From NCBI GenBank assembly GCA_910585735.1, contig CAJUEU010000002.1, positions 1 through 30,496 on the forward strand: a DNA stretch of 30,496 nucleotides. The letters are read 5' to 3'. The DNA comes from an uncultured Oscillospiraceae bacterium (GTDB lineage: Bacteria; Bacillota; Clostridia; Oscillospirales; Oscillospiraceae). Below the pieces are notes generated by a model, which did not search any database, was not told the DNA's origin, and saw only the letters and a program-made list of their open reading frames with translations. The first letter of the stretch is position 1. Each line of letters starts with the position of its first letter. Position numbers and translations under genes: made by a program. This document shows positions 7,571 through 14,722 of this stretch, piece after piece.

Positions 7571-8992
7571 ATGAATGTTAAGAATATCGAGAAGCTGGAA
7601 AAGAGCAGAGTGGCCCTTACCATTGAGGCCAGTGCCCAGGAGTTTGAAGCAGCCCTGGACAAGGCTTATCGGAAGGAGCGGGGCCGTATTATGCTCCCCG
7701 GCTTCCGCAAGGGAAAGGCGCCTCGGAAGATGATCGAGGCTATGTATGGCGCTGAGATTTTTTATGAGGGAGCGGTAAATGAAGCCTACCCTGATCTTTT
7801 TGCCCAGGCGGTAGAGCAGGAGAAGCTGGACACTGTTGCCTATCCCGAGGTAGAGCTTCTGGATGCCGGTAAGGATGGGTTTACCTTTAAGGCGACTGTT
7901 GCGGTCCGCCCCGAGGTCAAGTTGGGCAAGTATAAGGGCCTTTCTGCGCCTAAGGATGTGACCAAGGTCACAGAGAAGGACATTGATGGTGAGCTGCAGC
8001 CCTATGTACAGCGTGCCACCCGTATGGTGGACGTGGAGCGGAAGGCCAAAAAGGGCGATACAGTGAACATCGACTTTGAGGGCTTTATGGACGGCAAAGC
8101 CTTTGAGGGCGGCAAGGGCGAAAACCATGATCTGGAGCTGGGGTCCGGTCAGTTTATCCCCGGCTTTGAGGATCAGCTTGTCGGCGTGAAGGCAGAGGGC
8201 GAGAAGGACGTGGTGGTCACGTTCCCTGAGGATTACGGCACCGCTGAGCTGGCGGGCAAGGAAGCCACCTTTAAAGTGAAGGTCCATGCGGTCAAGGAGA
8301 AGGTCACCCCTAAGCTGGATGATGAGTTTGCCAAGGATGTTTCTGAGTTTGAGACTCTGGCCGATTTTCGGAAGGACCTGGGTGAAAAGCTGGGGGAACG
8401 CCGGGAGAAGCAGGCGCAGCATACCTTCGAAGAAGCGCTTTTGGAGCAGGTCATCAACGATATGTCTGCCGATATTCCCGATGCTATGGTGGAGAACCGG
8501 GCACAGCAGATGCTGGAGGATTATAGCCAGCGCATTACCAGCCAGGGCATCTCTTTTGAGCAATATCTGGCAATGACCGGCATGACTGTTGATATTTTGA
8601 AGGCCCAGGCTATAGAGGGGGCTCTTCGCCAGGTGAAGGTGGAGTTGGCCTTGGATGCCATTGCGGCGGAGGAAAAGGTCGAGATCACCGAAGAGGAGAT
8701 CAACGCTGAGTGTGACCGCTTGGGTGAGCAGTATCAGCTTCCCGGTACCGAGATCCGAAAAATCGTTCCTGAGCAGGAGCTGAAGGGTGATTTGACCCAT
8801 CGGAAGGCTGCGGATTTGATCTACACCTCCGCAAAGGTAGGGAAGACCCCTGCCAAGAAGGCCGCAAAGAAAGAAGAGCCCAAGGACGAGACCGAGAAAA
8901 AGCCCGCAGCCAAGAAGACTGCGGAAAAGGCTGCGGGAGAAAAGAAGCCCGCCGCTAAGAAGACGACCAAGAAAGCGAAGACAGAGGAATAA
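7571..8992 (+). CDS. tig: Trigger factor with Lys/Ala-rich C-terminal tail
   Basis: 473 residues; a ribosome-bound chaperone and prolyl isomerase. The N-terminal ribosome-docking loop GFRKGKAP spans residues 44-51. The FKBP-type domain lies at about 155-245 (GDTVNIDFEGFMDGKAF, FIPGFEDQLVG) and the helical substrate cradle at about 250-425. After about residue 426 the protein gains a tail of PAKKAAKK-like repeats rich in Lys, Ala, Pro and Glu, about 48 residues, not part of the canonical chaperone. AGGAGG precedes the ATG. The gene heads the tig-clpP-clpX-engB cluster, an order widely conserved in bacteria. Confidence 0.96.
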   Translation: MNVKNIEKLEKSRVALTIEASAQEFEAALDKAYRKERGRIMLPGFRKGKAPRKMIEAMYGAEIFYEGAVNEAYPDLFAQAVEQEKLDTVAYPEVELLDAGKDGFTFKATVAVRPEVKLGKYKGLSAPKDVTKVTEKDIDGELQPYVQRATRMVDVERKAKKGDTVNIDFEGFMDGKAFEGGKGENHDLELGSGQFIPGFEDQLVGVKAEGEKDVVVTFPEDYGTAELAGKEATFKVKVHAVKEKVTPKLDDEFAKDVSEFETLADFRKDLGEKLGERREKQAQHTFEEALLEQVINDMSADIPDAMVENRAQQMLEDYSQRITSQGISFEQYLAMTGMTVDILKAQAIEGALRQVKVELALDAIAAEEKVEITEEEINAECDRLGEQYQLPGTEIRKIVPEQELKGDLTHRKAADLIYTSAKVGKTPAKKAAKKEEPKDETEKKPAAKKTAEKAAGEKKPAAKKTTKKAKTEE

Positions 8993-9012
8993 TTGGGAGT
9001 ATTTGGGAGATA

Positions 9013-9050
9013 CTTTCATGTGAGTTTGTTCTATGTGGAATTCATGAAAG
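9013..9050 (+). repeat. Inverted repeat ahead of clpP overlapping the ribosome site
   Basis: CTTTCATG (9013-9020) and CATGAAAG (9043-9050) can form an 8-base stem with a 22-base loop. The 3' arm runs into the AAAGGAG ribosome site of clpP, so pairing could limit translation. Confidence 0.4.
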
Positions 9051-9063
9051 GAGATTTTCAACT

Positions 9064-9654
9064 ATGAGCTTGGTTCCTTATGTAGTCGAGCAGACCAGCC
9101 GGGGAGAGCGTTCTTATGATATTTTTTCCCGTCTGCTCAACGATCGAATTATTATCCTGAGTGAGGATGTAAATCCGGCCTCCGCCAGTATTGTGGTGGC
9201 AGAGCTGTTGTTCCTGGAGGCCCAGGATCCTGACAAGGACATTCAATTCTACATCAATAGTCCAGGTGGTTCCATTCCCGACGGTATGGCTATCTATGAT
9301 ACCATGCAGTATATCAAGTGTGATGTTTCCACCATCTGTGTGGGTATGGCAGCCTCCATGGGGTCGTTCCTTCTGGCTGCGGGGACCAAGGGAAAGCGGC
9401 TGGCTCTTCCCAACGCTGAGATCCTGATCCATCAGCCCCTCATTGGCGGCGGTGGGATCTCCGGCCAGACCACCGATGTGAAGATCCATGCGGATCATCT
9501 GGTGTACACCCGGGAAAAGATGAACCGTCTGCTCAGCGAGATGACAGGGCAGAGCCTCGAGACGATCCAGAAGGATACAGAGCGGGACAATTATATGACG
9601 GCTCAGCAGGCTTTGGAGTATGGCCTGATTGATAAGGTGATTCGTCAAAGGTAA
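9064..9654 (+). CDS. clpP: ATP-dependent Clp protease proteolytic subunit ClpP
   Basis: 196 residues. ClpP forms the tetradecameric serine protease chamber fed by ClpX. The triad is visible: S98 in GMAASMGS, H123 in EILIHQPL and D171 in KDTERDNYM. The handle motif FYINSPGGS is at 63-70. AAAGGAG precedes the ATG at a normal distance. It lies 71 bases after tig and 66 bases before clpX, consistent with one chaperone-protease transcription unit. No propeptide longer than a few residues is evident. Confidence 0.97.
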   Translation: MSLVPYVVEQTSRGERSYDIFSRLLNDRIIILSEDVNPASASIVVAELLFLEAQDPDKDIQFYINSPGGSIPDGMAIYDTMQYIKCDVSTICVGMAASMGSFLLAAGTKGKRLALPNAEILIHQPLIGGGGISGQTTDVKIHADHLVYTREKMNRLLSEMTGQSLETIQKDTERDNYMTAQQALEYGLIDKVIRQR

Positions 9655-9661
9655 GATACAA

Positions 9662-9694
9662 CAGGGGAGTAAGGGAATAGCCCTTGCTCCCCTG
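9662..9694 (+). other. Long intergenic hairpin between clpP and clpX
   Basis: A 14-pair stem (9662-9675 with 9681-9694, one G-U pair) closes a 5-base loop AATAG. It is followed by CATTTCC rather than a T-tract, so it does not look like a full terminator. It may protect the clpP 3' end or weaken clpX read-through. Confidence 0.7.
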
Positions 9695-9720
9695 CATTTC
9701 CAAAACGAGAGGAGATCATT

Positions 9721-11037
9721 ATGGCCAAGAACGATGATCGGCATCTTTATTGTTCTTTCTGCGGCAAAAGTCAGGATAAGGTCAATCGCCTGATTGCCGG
9801 ACAGGGAGTTTATATTTGCAATGAATGTGTCCAGCTTTGCATGTCGGTTCTGGAAGATATGCGGGAAAAGGACCTGACAATACAAACTGGACAACTGGGC
9901 GCGGTCCCTACCCCCCAGGAGATCCATCAGGTGCTGGATCGGTATATCATAGGTCAGGAGACAGCTAAAGTGGCTCTCTCTGTAGCAGTATACAATCATT
10001 ACAAAAGGATCTATTTCGGTGTGGGTGAAGAGGATGTTGAGCTCCAGAAAAGCAATATCCTGCTGATCGGACCCACCGGCTGCGGCAAGACTTTGTTTGC
10101 CCAGACCTTGGCCAAGGTGCTCAAGGTCCCGTTTGCTATTGCGGACGCTACTACCTTGACTGAAGCTGGCTATGTTGGTGACGACGTGGAAAATATTCTT
10201 TTGCGTCTGGTCCAGGCTGCCGATTATGATATTGAGCTGGCGGAGCGTGGTATCATCTATGTGGACGAGATCGACAAGATCGCCCGAAAGAGTGAAAATG
10301 TATCAATTACCCGGGATGTATCCGGCGAAGGTGTGCAGCAGGCCCTTTTGAAGATCCTAGAGGGCACTGTGGCCAATGTTCCGCCCCAGGGGGGGCGGAA
10401 GCACCCGCATCAGGAGTTTATTCAGATCAATACCAAGAACATCCTCTTTATCTGCGGCGGAGCCTTTGACGGACTGGAAAAGATCATTGAGCGTCGTTTG
10501 GACAAGAAGAGCATTGGTTTTGAGGCGGAGATCAAGAGTAAGCAGGAGAGAGATATGGGTGAAATATTTGCCCAGGTCCAGCCTCATGATTTGATTCAGT
10601 TTGGCATTATCCCTGAGCTGGTGGGCCGTCTGCCTGTTTTGTCTTCTCTCAATTCCCTGACCCGGGAACAGATGGTAAAGATCCTTACCGAGCCCAAGAA
10701 CGCATTGGTCCGTCAGTACCAGCGTTTGATGGAGTACGATGATGTGAAGCTGGAGTTTCAGCCTGAGGCCCTGGCTGCCGCTGCGGATAAGGCCCGTGAA
10801 CGTGGGATCGGTGCCCGTGGCCTGCGGGCTGTGATGGAAGAGGCGCTGACCAGGGTGATGTATCAGGTACCCTCTGATCCCACCATTTCCAAGGTAATCA
10901 TTACCCCGGAGAGTATTACCAAGGGAGAGGCTCCTCAGCTTCTCCATGAAAGAATAGACAGGCCCCGGCCTCGGCTGGGGGATGCTGAGGCCGACAGGCT
11001 GCAAAAGCAGCGGCCCATGCGGGATACCGCTTCTTAA
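9721..11037 (+). CDS. clpX: ATP-dependent Clp protease ATPase subunit ClpX
   Basis: 438 residues; the AAA+ unfoldase partner of ClpP. The N-terminal zinc domain has C11, C14, C33 and C36. Walker A is GPTGCGKT (117-124), Walker B is VDEID (181-185), pore loop YVG is at 151-153 and the ClpP-docking IGF loop at 265-267. The C-terminal AAA small domain carries the RGLRAVMEE region. A basic tail of about 30 residues follows. AGAGGAG precedes the ATG. Long hairpins stand on both sides of the gene. Confidence 0.97.
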   Translation: MAKNDDRHLYCSFCGKSQDKVNRLIAGQGVYICNECVQLCMSVLEDMREKDLTIQTGQLGAVPTPQEIHQVLDRYIIGQETAKVALSVAVYNHYKRIYFGVGEEDVELQKSNILLIGPTGCGKTLFAQTLAKVLKVPFAIADATTLTEAGYVGDDVENILLRLVQAADYDIELAERGIIYVDEIDKIARKSENVSITRDVSGEGVQQALLKILEGTVANVPPQGGRKHPHQEFIQINTKNILFICGGAFDGLEKIIERRLDKKSIGFEAEIKSKQERDMGEIFAQVQPHDLIQFGIIPELVGRLPVLSSLNSLTREQMVKILTEPKNALVRQYQRLMEYDDVKLEFQPEALAAAADKARERGIGARGLRAVMEEALTRVMYQVPSDPTISKVIITPESITKGEAPQLLHERIDRPRPRLGDAEADRLQKQRPMRDTAS

Positions 11038-11046
11038 ATTACGCTC

Positions 11047-11082
11047 ATTGACTTGGGGGAGGGTGACCTCCCCCAAGTCAAT
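11047..11082 (+). other. Perfect hairpin between clpX and engB
   Basis: A 16-pair uninterrupted stem (11047-11062 with 11067-11082) closes a GTGA tetraloop of GNRA type. It ends four bases before the engB ribosome site and lacks a T-tract. It is better read as an RNA stability or processing element than as a strong terminator. Confidence 0.75.
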
Positions 11083-11097
11083 AGAAAGAGGAACATC

Positions 11098-11694
11098 ATG
11101 CCATTGAATTTGCAGCAGGCAGAATTTGTACGTTCAGCGGCGGGGCCGAGGGATTTCCCGCGGGATTCGCTGCCGCAGGTGGTATTTGCCGGAAGATCCA
11201 ACGTGGGAAAATCTTCGGTGATCAACCGTCTGTTGAATCGGAAGAATTTTGCCCGGGTTGGAGCGGCGCCGGGAAAGACTACCCATATCAATTACTTTCG
11301 CATTGACGGAAAGCTTTACTTAGTGGATCTGCCGGGATATGGCTATGCCAAGGTCTCTCATCAGGAAAAAGAGCGGTGGGCAAGGCTGATCCAAAGCTGG
11401 TTTGATGATTCAGGCTTGATGAGCCTCGGGATATTAATCGTAGACTCCAGACACAAGCCCTCTGCGGACGATGTGGTTATGGCGGACTATTTTAAAGCCA
11501 CCGGCCGCCCATTTGCCGTGGTGGCCAATAAGCTGGACAAGCTAAAAAAGAGCGAGATCGACCCCAATATGACCTTGATTCGAGAGACGCTTGCCCTGGA
11601 CGAATCTGTAAAGTTAATACCCTTTTCGGCTGAGAAGGGGGCGGGAAAAGAAGACCTGATTCACCTGATTTTGAATGAGACAGGAATGATATAA
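11098..11694 (+). CDS. engB: Ribosome biogenesis GTP-binding protein EngB (YsxC/YihA)
   Basis: 198 residues from ATG 11098, with AGAGG eight bases upstream. An in-frame ATG at 11053 falls inside the hairpin and lacks a ribosome site. EngB is an essential 50S assembly GTPase. Motifs: G1 GRSNVGKSS (32-40), the switch region APGKTTHINYF, G3 DLPG (77-80) and G4 NKLD (144-147), with the VDLPGYGYAKV signature. It lies downstream of clpX, as in many Firmicutes where lon or clpX precedes ysxC. Confidence 0.97.
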   Translation: MPLNLQQAEFVRSAAGPRDFPRDSLPQVVFAGRSNVGKSSVINRLLNRKNFARVGAAPGKTTHINYFRIDGKLYLVDLPGYGYAKVSHQEKERWARLIQSWFDDSGLMSLGILIVDSRHKPSADDVVMADYFKATGRPFAVVANKLDKLKKSEIDPNMTLIRETLALDESVKLIPFSAEKGAGKEDLIHLILNETGMI

Positions 11695-11737
11695 GAAGGT
11701 CGACAGGCGACGCACATACAAAAGGAGAGGCAACGAT

Positions 11738-12691
11738 ATGGCTGACATTTTATATATTGTGGTGCCCTGCTACAACGAAGAGGAAGTATTGCCGGAGACC
11801 TCTCGGCAGCTGAAAAAGAAGATGACAGACCTGATCAGGGCAGGTAAGATATCGGAACGGAGCAGGGTCCTTTTTGTCAATGATGGTTCCAGAGACAGGA
11901 CCTGGGAGCTGATTTCAGAACTCCATGAGCAGGACTCCATTTTCAGCGGCGTTGATCTGACCCGCAACCGGGGCCATCAGAACGCCCTTCTCGCAGGGCT
12001 AATGACAGCGAAAAAATCCTGTGACATGGCAATTTCTATGGATGCGGACCTTCAGGACGACGTAGATGCGGTGGACCGCATGGTCGAGGAATATTATTCC
12101 GGCTGTGATATCGTCTATGGGGTTCGCTCCTCCCGAAAGAAGGATAGCTTTTTCAAACGTTTTACAGCAGAAAGCTTTTACCGCGTGATGAATTTTTTAG
12201 GGGCGGAAACCGTATTTAACCATGCGGATTACCGCCTGATGTCCCGGCGGGCTTTGGAAGGTTTATCGGAATTTCGGGAGGTCAACCTTTTTCTGCGTGG
12301 TATTGTGCCTATGATCGGCTATCGTACCGGCACAGTGGAATATGAGCGGGGGGAACGGTTTGCGGGGGAGAGCAAGTATCCCCTGAAAAAAATGCTTTCC
12401 TTTGCCATGGAAGGGATCACCAGCCTTTCGACGAAACCCATTCGCTACATCACCATCCTGGGCTTCTTGATTTTTCTGGTGAGTATCATCATGCTGATTA
12501 CTTTCATTGCTCAGTGGGCGATGGGGATAACAGTGGCTGGTTGGGCCAGCGTGATATGTTCCGTTTGGGCCATCGGAGGATTGATCCTGCTGTCCCTTGG
12601 AGTGATCGGAGAGTATATCGGAAAGATCTACCTGGAAACCAAGAGCCGCCCCCGTTTTTTGATTCGAGAGGTCCTGGATGATGAAATATAA
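11738..12691 (+). CDS. Family 2 glycosyltransferase, polyprenyl-phosphate sugar transferase type
   Basis: 317 residues. The N-terminal GT-A domain begins IVVPCYNEEE and includes FVNDGSRD and the metal-binding DADLQD (102-107). Two C-terminal membrane helices (about 235-258 and 268-292) end in the IGEYIGKIYLE segment typical of GtrB/DPM1-like enzymes, which charge polyprenyl phosphate with a sugar on the cytoplasmic face. The next gene encodes a GtrA-type protein and overlaps by 14 bases, supporting a transferase-flippase pair that feeds cell-wall polymer glycosylation. The sugar cannot be told from sequence. Confidence 0.9.
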   Translation: MADILYIVVPCYNEEEVLPETSRQLKKKMTDLIRAGKISERSRVLFVNDGSRDRTWELISELHEQDSIFSGVDLTRNRGHQNALLAGLMTAKKSCDMAISMDADLQDDVDAVDRMVEEYYSGCDIVYGVRSSRKKDSFFKRFTAESFYRVMNFLGAETVFNHADYRLMSRRALEGLSEFREVNLFLRGIVPMIGYRTGTVEYERGERFAGESKYPLKKMLSFAMEGITSLSTKPIRYITILGFLIFLVSIIMLITFIAQWAMGITVAGWASVICSVWAIGGLILLSLGVIGEYIGKIYLETKSRPRFLIREVLDDEI

Positions 12692-13100
12692 GCTTTTGGA
12701 CGCTTCCATTCCAAAGTTTTTATTGGTTGGAGTGGGAAATACCCTTCTTTCCGCTGTTTTAATGTTTCTGTTGGAGGACCTTGGCTATTGGCCTTCGTCT
12801 GCCATTGCCTATGTAGCGGGAGCGGTGGTGAGCTTTTTTCTGAATCGAAGCTTCACCTTTCGAAGCCACGAGGCCCTTGTGCCATCCGCTGTGAAGTTTG
12901 CGGTTAGCGTGGCGCTTTGCTACGTGGCGGCTTTTGCCATTGCGCAACCGATAGGCGGATGGATTTTGGGACTGCTGGGAGTAGAAGGTATCTGGCTGGA
13001 GCGTTTTATTAAATTAGGGGGTATGGGGCTTTATACGGTCCTGAATTATTTTGGACAGCGATTTTTTGCGTTCCGAAAAAGAGGAACGGCAGAAGAGTGA
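12678..13100 (+). CDS. GtrA family membrane protein
   Basis: 140 residues, four predicted membrane helices (around 12-32, 38-55, 70-90 and 108-128). The SFFLNRSFTFR motif after helix 2 and NYFGQRFFAFR near the end are characteristic of GtrA. The family is thought to move polyprenyl-phosphate-linked sugars across the membrane or assist their use. The ATG lies inside the end of the glycosyltransferase gene, so the pair is coupled. A terminator follows 15 bases after the stop. Confidence 0.9.
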   Translation: MMKYKLLDASIPKFLLVGVGNTLLSAVLMFLLEDLGYWPSSAIAYVAGAVVSFFLNRSFTFRSHEALVPSAVKFAVSVALCYVAAFAIAQPIGGWILGLLGVEGIWLERFIKLGGMGLYTVLNYFGQRFFAFRKRGTAEE

Positions 13101-13114
13101 AGCTATAAATCAGA

Positions 13115-13148
13115 GGGGAGAGGTCTGTCCAAAGACCTCTCCCTTTTT
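13115..13148 (+). terminator. Rho-independent terminator after gtrA-type gene
   Basis: An 11-pair stem (13116-13126 with 13133-13143), loop GTCCAA, followed by TTTTTATTTT. It also lies downstream of the convergent TSUP gene, but that strand lacks a good T-tract. Confidence 0.9.
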
Positions 13149-13170
13149 ATTTTGGAATATGAGAATTGGC

Positions 13171-13533
13171 CTATGACGCCCCATCCTTTTTGTGAAAGAG
13201 CTCACGCAGCCCCACCAGAATTAGATAACCCCCAAAGAGACGGCGAAGAAGGGCCACCTCCAGTTCAGTTGCGATCCAGGCGGACAATGCGGTCCCGGCC
13301 AAACCGATCAGAATGGTGGATAGGAGGATGCTTTTCTCAAGATATCCGTTTTTGATGTGGCTGGGCAGTGCGGTGATGGCGGTTGGAATAAAGTAAAGCA
13401 GGTTGATGCCCTGAGCGGTATGCTGGTCCAGACCGGCAAAGGTGGTCATATAGATCAGCAGGAGGGTTCCACCGCCGATCCCAAAGCCGGAAAGGATACC
13501 GGTAAGAAGACCGAATACAAAAGCCGCCATCAT
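13171..13533 (-). CDS. TSUP (TauE/SafE) family protein, C-terminal half
   Basis: 120 residues from ATG 13533, which overlaps the stop of the other half as ATGA. It has four membrane helices and the family repeat motif LLTGILSGFGIGGGTLLLIY near the N-terminus. The frame is open further upstream, but that part is the shadow of the first half. TSUP proteins usually carry two such repeats in one chain of about 250 residues and export sulfite, sulfoacetate or other small anions. Here each repeat is its own gene. The start and overlap are clean, so this looks like a genuine two-gene arrangement rather than a recent frameshift. Confidence 0.88.
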   Translation of the reverse strand: MMAAFVFGLLTGILSGFGIGGGTLLLIYMTTFAGLDQHTAQGINLLYFIPTAITALPSHIKNGYLEKSILLSTILIGLAGTALSAWIATELEVALLRRLFGGYLILVGLRELFHKKDGAS

Positions 13534-13892
13534 CCTAATAAAAGGGCTTTTACGCCCGAATACAGGAGAAGGAGACCAAAACCGCGGCGCAGCCAGTTCA
13601 TATTGACCTTTTTGAAAATTTTCCCACCTAAAAGTCCTCCGAACGTTCCACCCAACAAATAGGGAAGCGCGGCAGAAAGCTCCAAGCTGCCACGAAAGAA
13701 GTAAATAGCGGAGGATAAGATGCAGAGGGGGAGTATGATGGCAATGGAGGTAGCAAACGCATGACGGGGCTCCAGGCCGCATTTTTCACGCAAAAGCGGT
13801 ACCAGGACCATACCACCTCCGCCGCCCAAAAGACCGTTGATCAGACCTGCGGCACCGCCGGCAAACAAGGCCCATCCTTTTTTCTGATTCAA
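13530..13892 (-). CDS. TSUP (TauE/SafE) family protein, N-terminal half
   Basis: 120 residues from TTG 13892, the same length as its partner. It has four membrane helices; the repeat motif GLINGLLGGGGGMVLVPLL lies near residue 16. AGGAGGGG sits about seven bases before TTG and there is no closer ATG. That ribosome site and the first bases of the start lie in the 3' arm of a perfect hairpin whose 5' arm carries the tcdA stop codon. The two halves probably assemble as a heterodimer with pseudo-twofold symmetry, as a single-chain TSUP does. The transported anion is unknown. Confidence 0.88.
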   Translation of the reverse strand: MNQKKGWALFAGGAAGLINGLLGGGGGMVLVPLLREKCGLEPRHAFATSIAIILPLCILSSAIYFFRGSLELSAALPYLLGGTFGGLLGGKIFKKVNMNWLRRGFGLLLLYSGVKALLLG

Positions 13893-13937
13893 AGTGATCC
13901 CCTCCTGGCCGTAGTATGGCAGGAGGGGATCACTTTA
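13890..13937 (-). promoter_or_regulatory. Hairpin sequestering the TSUP ribosome site, fused to the tcdA stop
   Basis: Bases 13891-13907 pair with 13920-13936 over 17 pairs, leaving a loop of about 12 bases. Read on the minus strand, the 5' arm contains the TAA of tcdA. The 3' arm contains AGGAGGGG and the first two bases of the TTG start. There is no T-tract, so translational control or coupling is more likely than termination. Confidence 0.7.
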
Positions 13938-14657
13938 TGCAAGACGTTCTGCTTCGGTAAGGGAAAGGATCACCTTACCGGCCAGCATGAGCCCAGCGCA
14001 GGAGGGGACCCAAGCTACACTTCCCGGGACGCTGCGGCGGCCTGGAGGTGGGAGCTCTTGCGTGGAGGGCGTAAGAGGAGCCTCTGCCGACCAAAGGACC
14101 TGATGATGACGGATACCACGGTTTCGCAGCTCTTTGCGGATAACACGGGCCAAGGGGCAGCCCTGCGTCTTGGAGATATCGGTGATTTGAAATTGGGTAG
14201 GATCCAGCTTATTTCCCGTTCCGAGTGCGGATACGATGGGGATCTGACGGGCCAAAGCTTTTTCGATCAGGTCCAGCTTGCAGGAAACCAAATCAATAGC
14301 GTCTACGATATAATCGTATTTTGAGGCAAAGAAAATCTCCCTGGTCTCAGGTGTATAACGATAAAACAGGGAATGAACGTGGCAGTCGGGGGCAATGAGC
14401 TTCACACGGTCGGCCATGGCGTCACTCTTCCTTTGCCCGATAGTGGCAGGAGTCGCCTCCAGCTGGCGGTTCAGATTGGAGACACCAACTTCGTCACAGT
14501 CGGCCAGAGTGATCTCCCCAACCCCGGAACGGGCCAAGGCTTCCGCGCACCAACTCCCCACACCCCCAAGTCCCAGGACGGCTACATGACAACGGGACAG
14601 TTTTTCCATGGCGGCAGCTCCCAGGAGCATTTCAGTTCGAAGAAAAGGATGTTCCAT
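13935..14657 (-). CDS. tcdA: tRNA threonylcarbamoyladenosine dehydratase TcdA (CsdL/YrvM)
   Basis: 240 residues, an E1-like enzyme that cyclises t6A at position 37 of ANN-decoding tRNAs to ct6A using ATP. The nucleotide-binding glycine-rich segment VLGLGGVGSW (27-36) is followed by LADCDEVGVSNLNRQ, which binds ATP and magnesium, and by the DAIDLVSCKLDL segment. AGGAGG precedes the ATG. In Bacillus the orthologue yrvM lies next to the 6S RNA gene bsrA, which parallels the RNA found upstream here. Its stop codon is built into the hairpin that governs the TSUP pair. Confidence 0.95.
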   Translation of the reverse strand: MEHPFLRTEMLLGAAAMEKLSRCHVAVLGLGGVGSWCAEALARSGVGEITLADCDEVGVSNLNRQLEATPATIGQRKSDAMADRVKLIAPDCHVHSLFYRYTPETREIFFASKYDYIVDAIDLVSCKLDLIEKALARQIPIVSALGTGNKLDPTQFQITDISKTQGCPLARVIRKELRNRGIRHHQVLWSAEAPLTPSTQELPPPGRRSVPGSVAWVPSCAGLMLAGKVILSLTEAERLA

Positions 14658-14673
14658 ATTTACGTGCCTCCTA

Positions 14674-14712
14674 AATAAAATCCGCCTCGAAGCTTGTTCT
14701 CCGAGGCGGATT
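14674..14712 (-). terminator. Terminator of the PrsA-like gene
   Basis: On the minus strand an 11-pair stem (14702-14712 with 14679-14689) is followed by TTTTATTT. The tail runs directly into the ribosome site of tcdA, so tcdA is read either by read-through or from a promoter not recognised. Confidence 0.85.
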
Positions 14713-14722
14713 GAAAAACGGC

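Noticed and set aside
7448..9061. Open frame of 537 codons on the minus strand opposite tig
   Set aside because: It mirrors the whole trigger factor gene, has a Leu/Arg-rich composition typical of an antisense shadow, and matches no family.
9058..9999. Minus-strand open frame across clpP and the start of clpX
   Set aside because: Covers two certain genes on the other strand and an intergenic hairpin; no protein-like motifs.
12678..13100. GT2 and GtrA genes as a surface-antigen island
   Set aside because: The pair is common in Firmicutes chromosomes and lies between housekeeping genes with no visible change in base composition.
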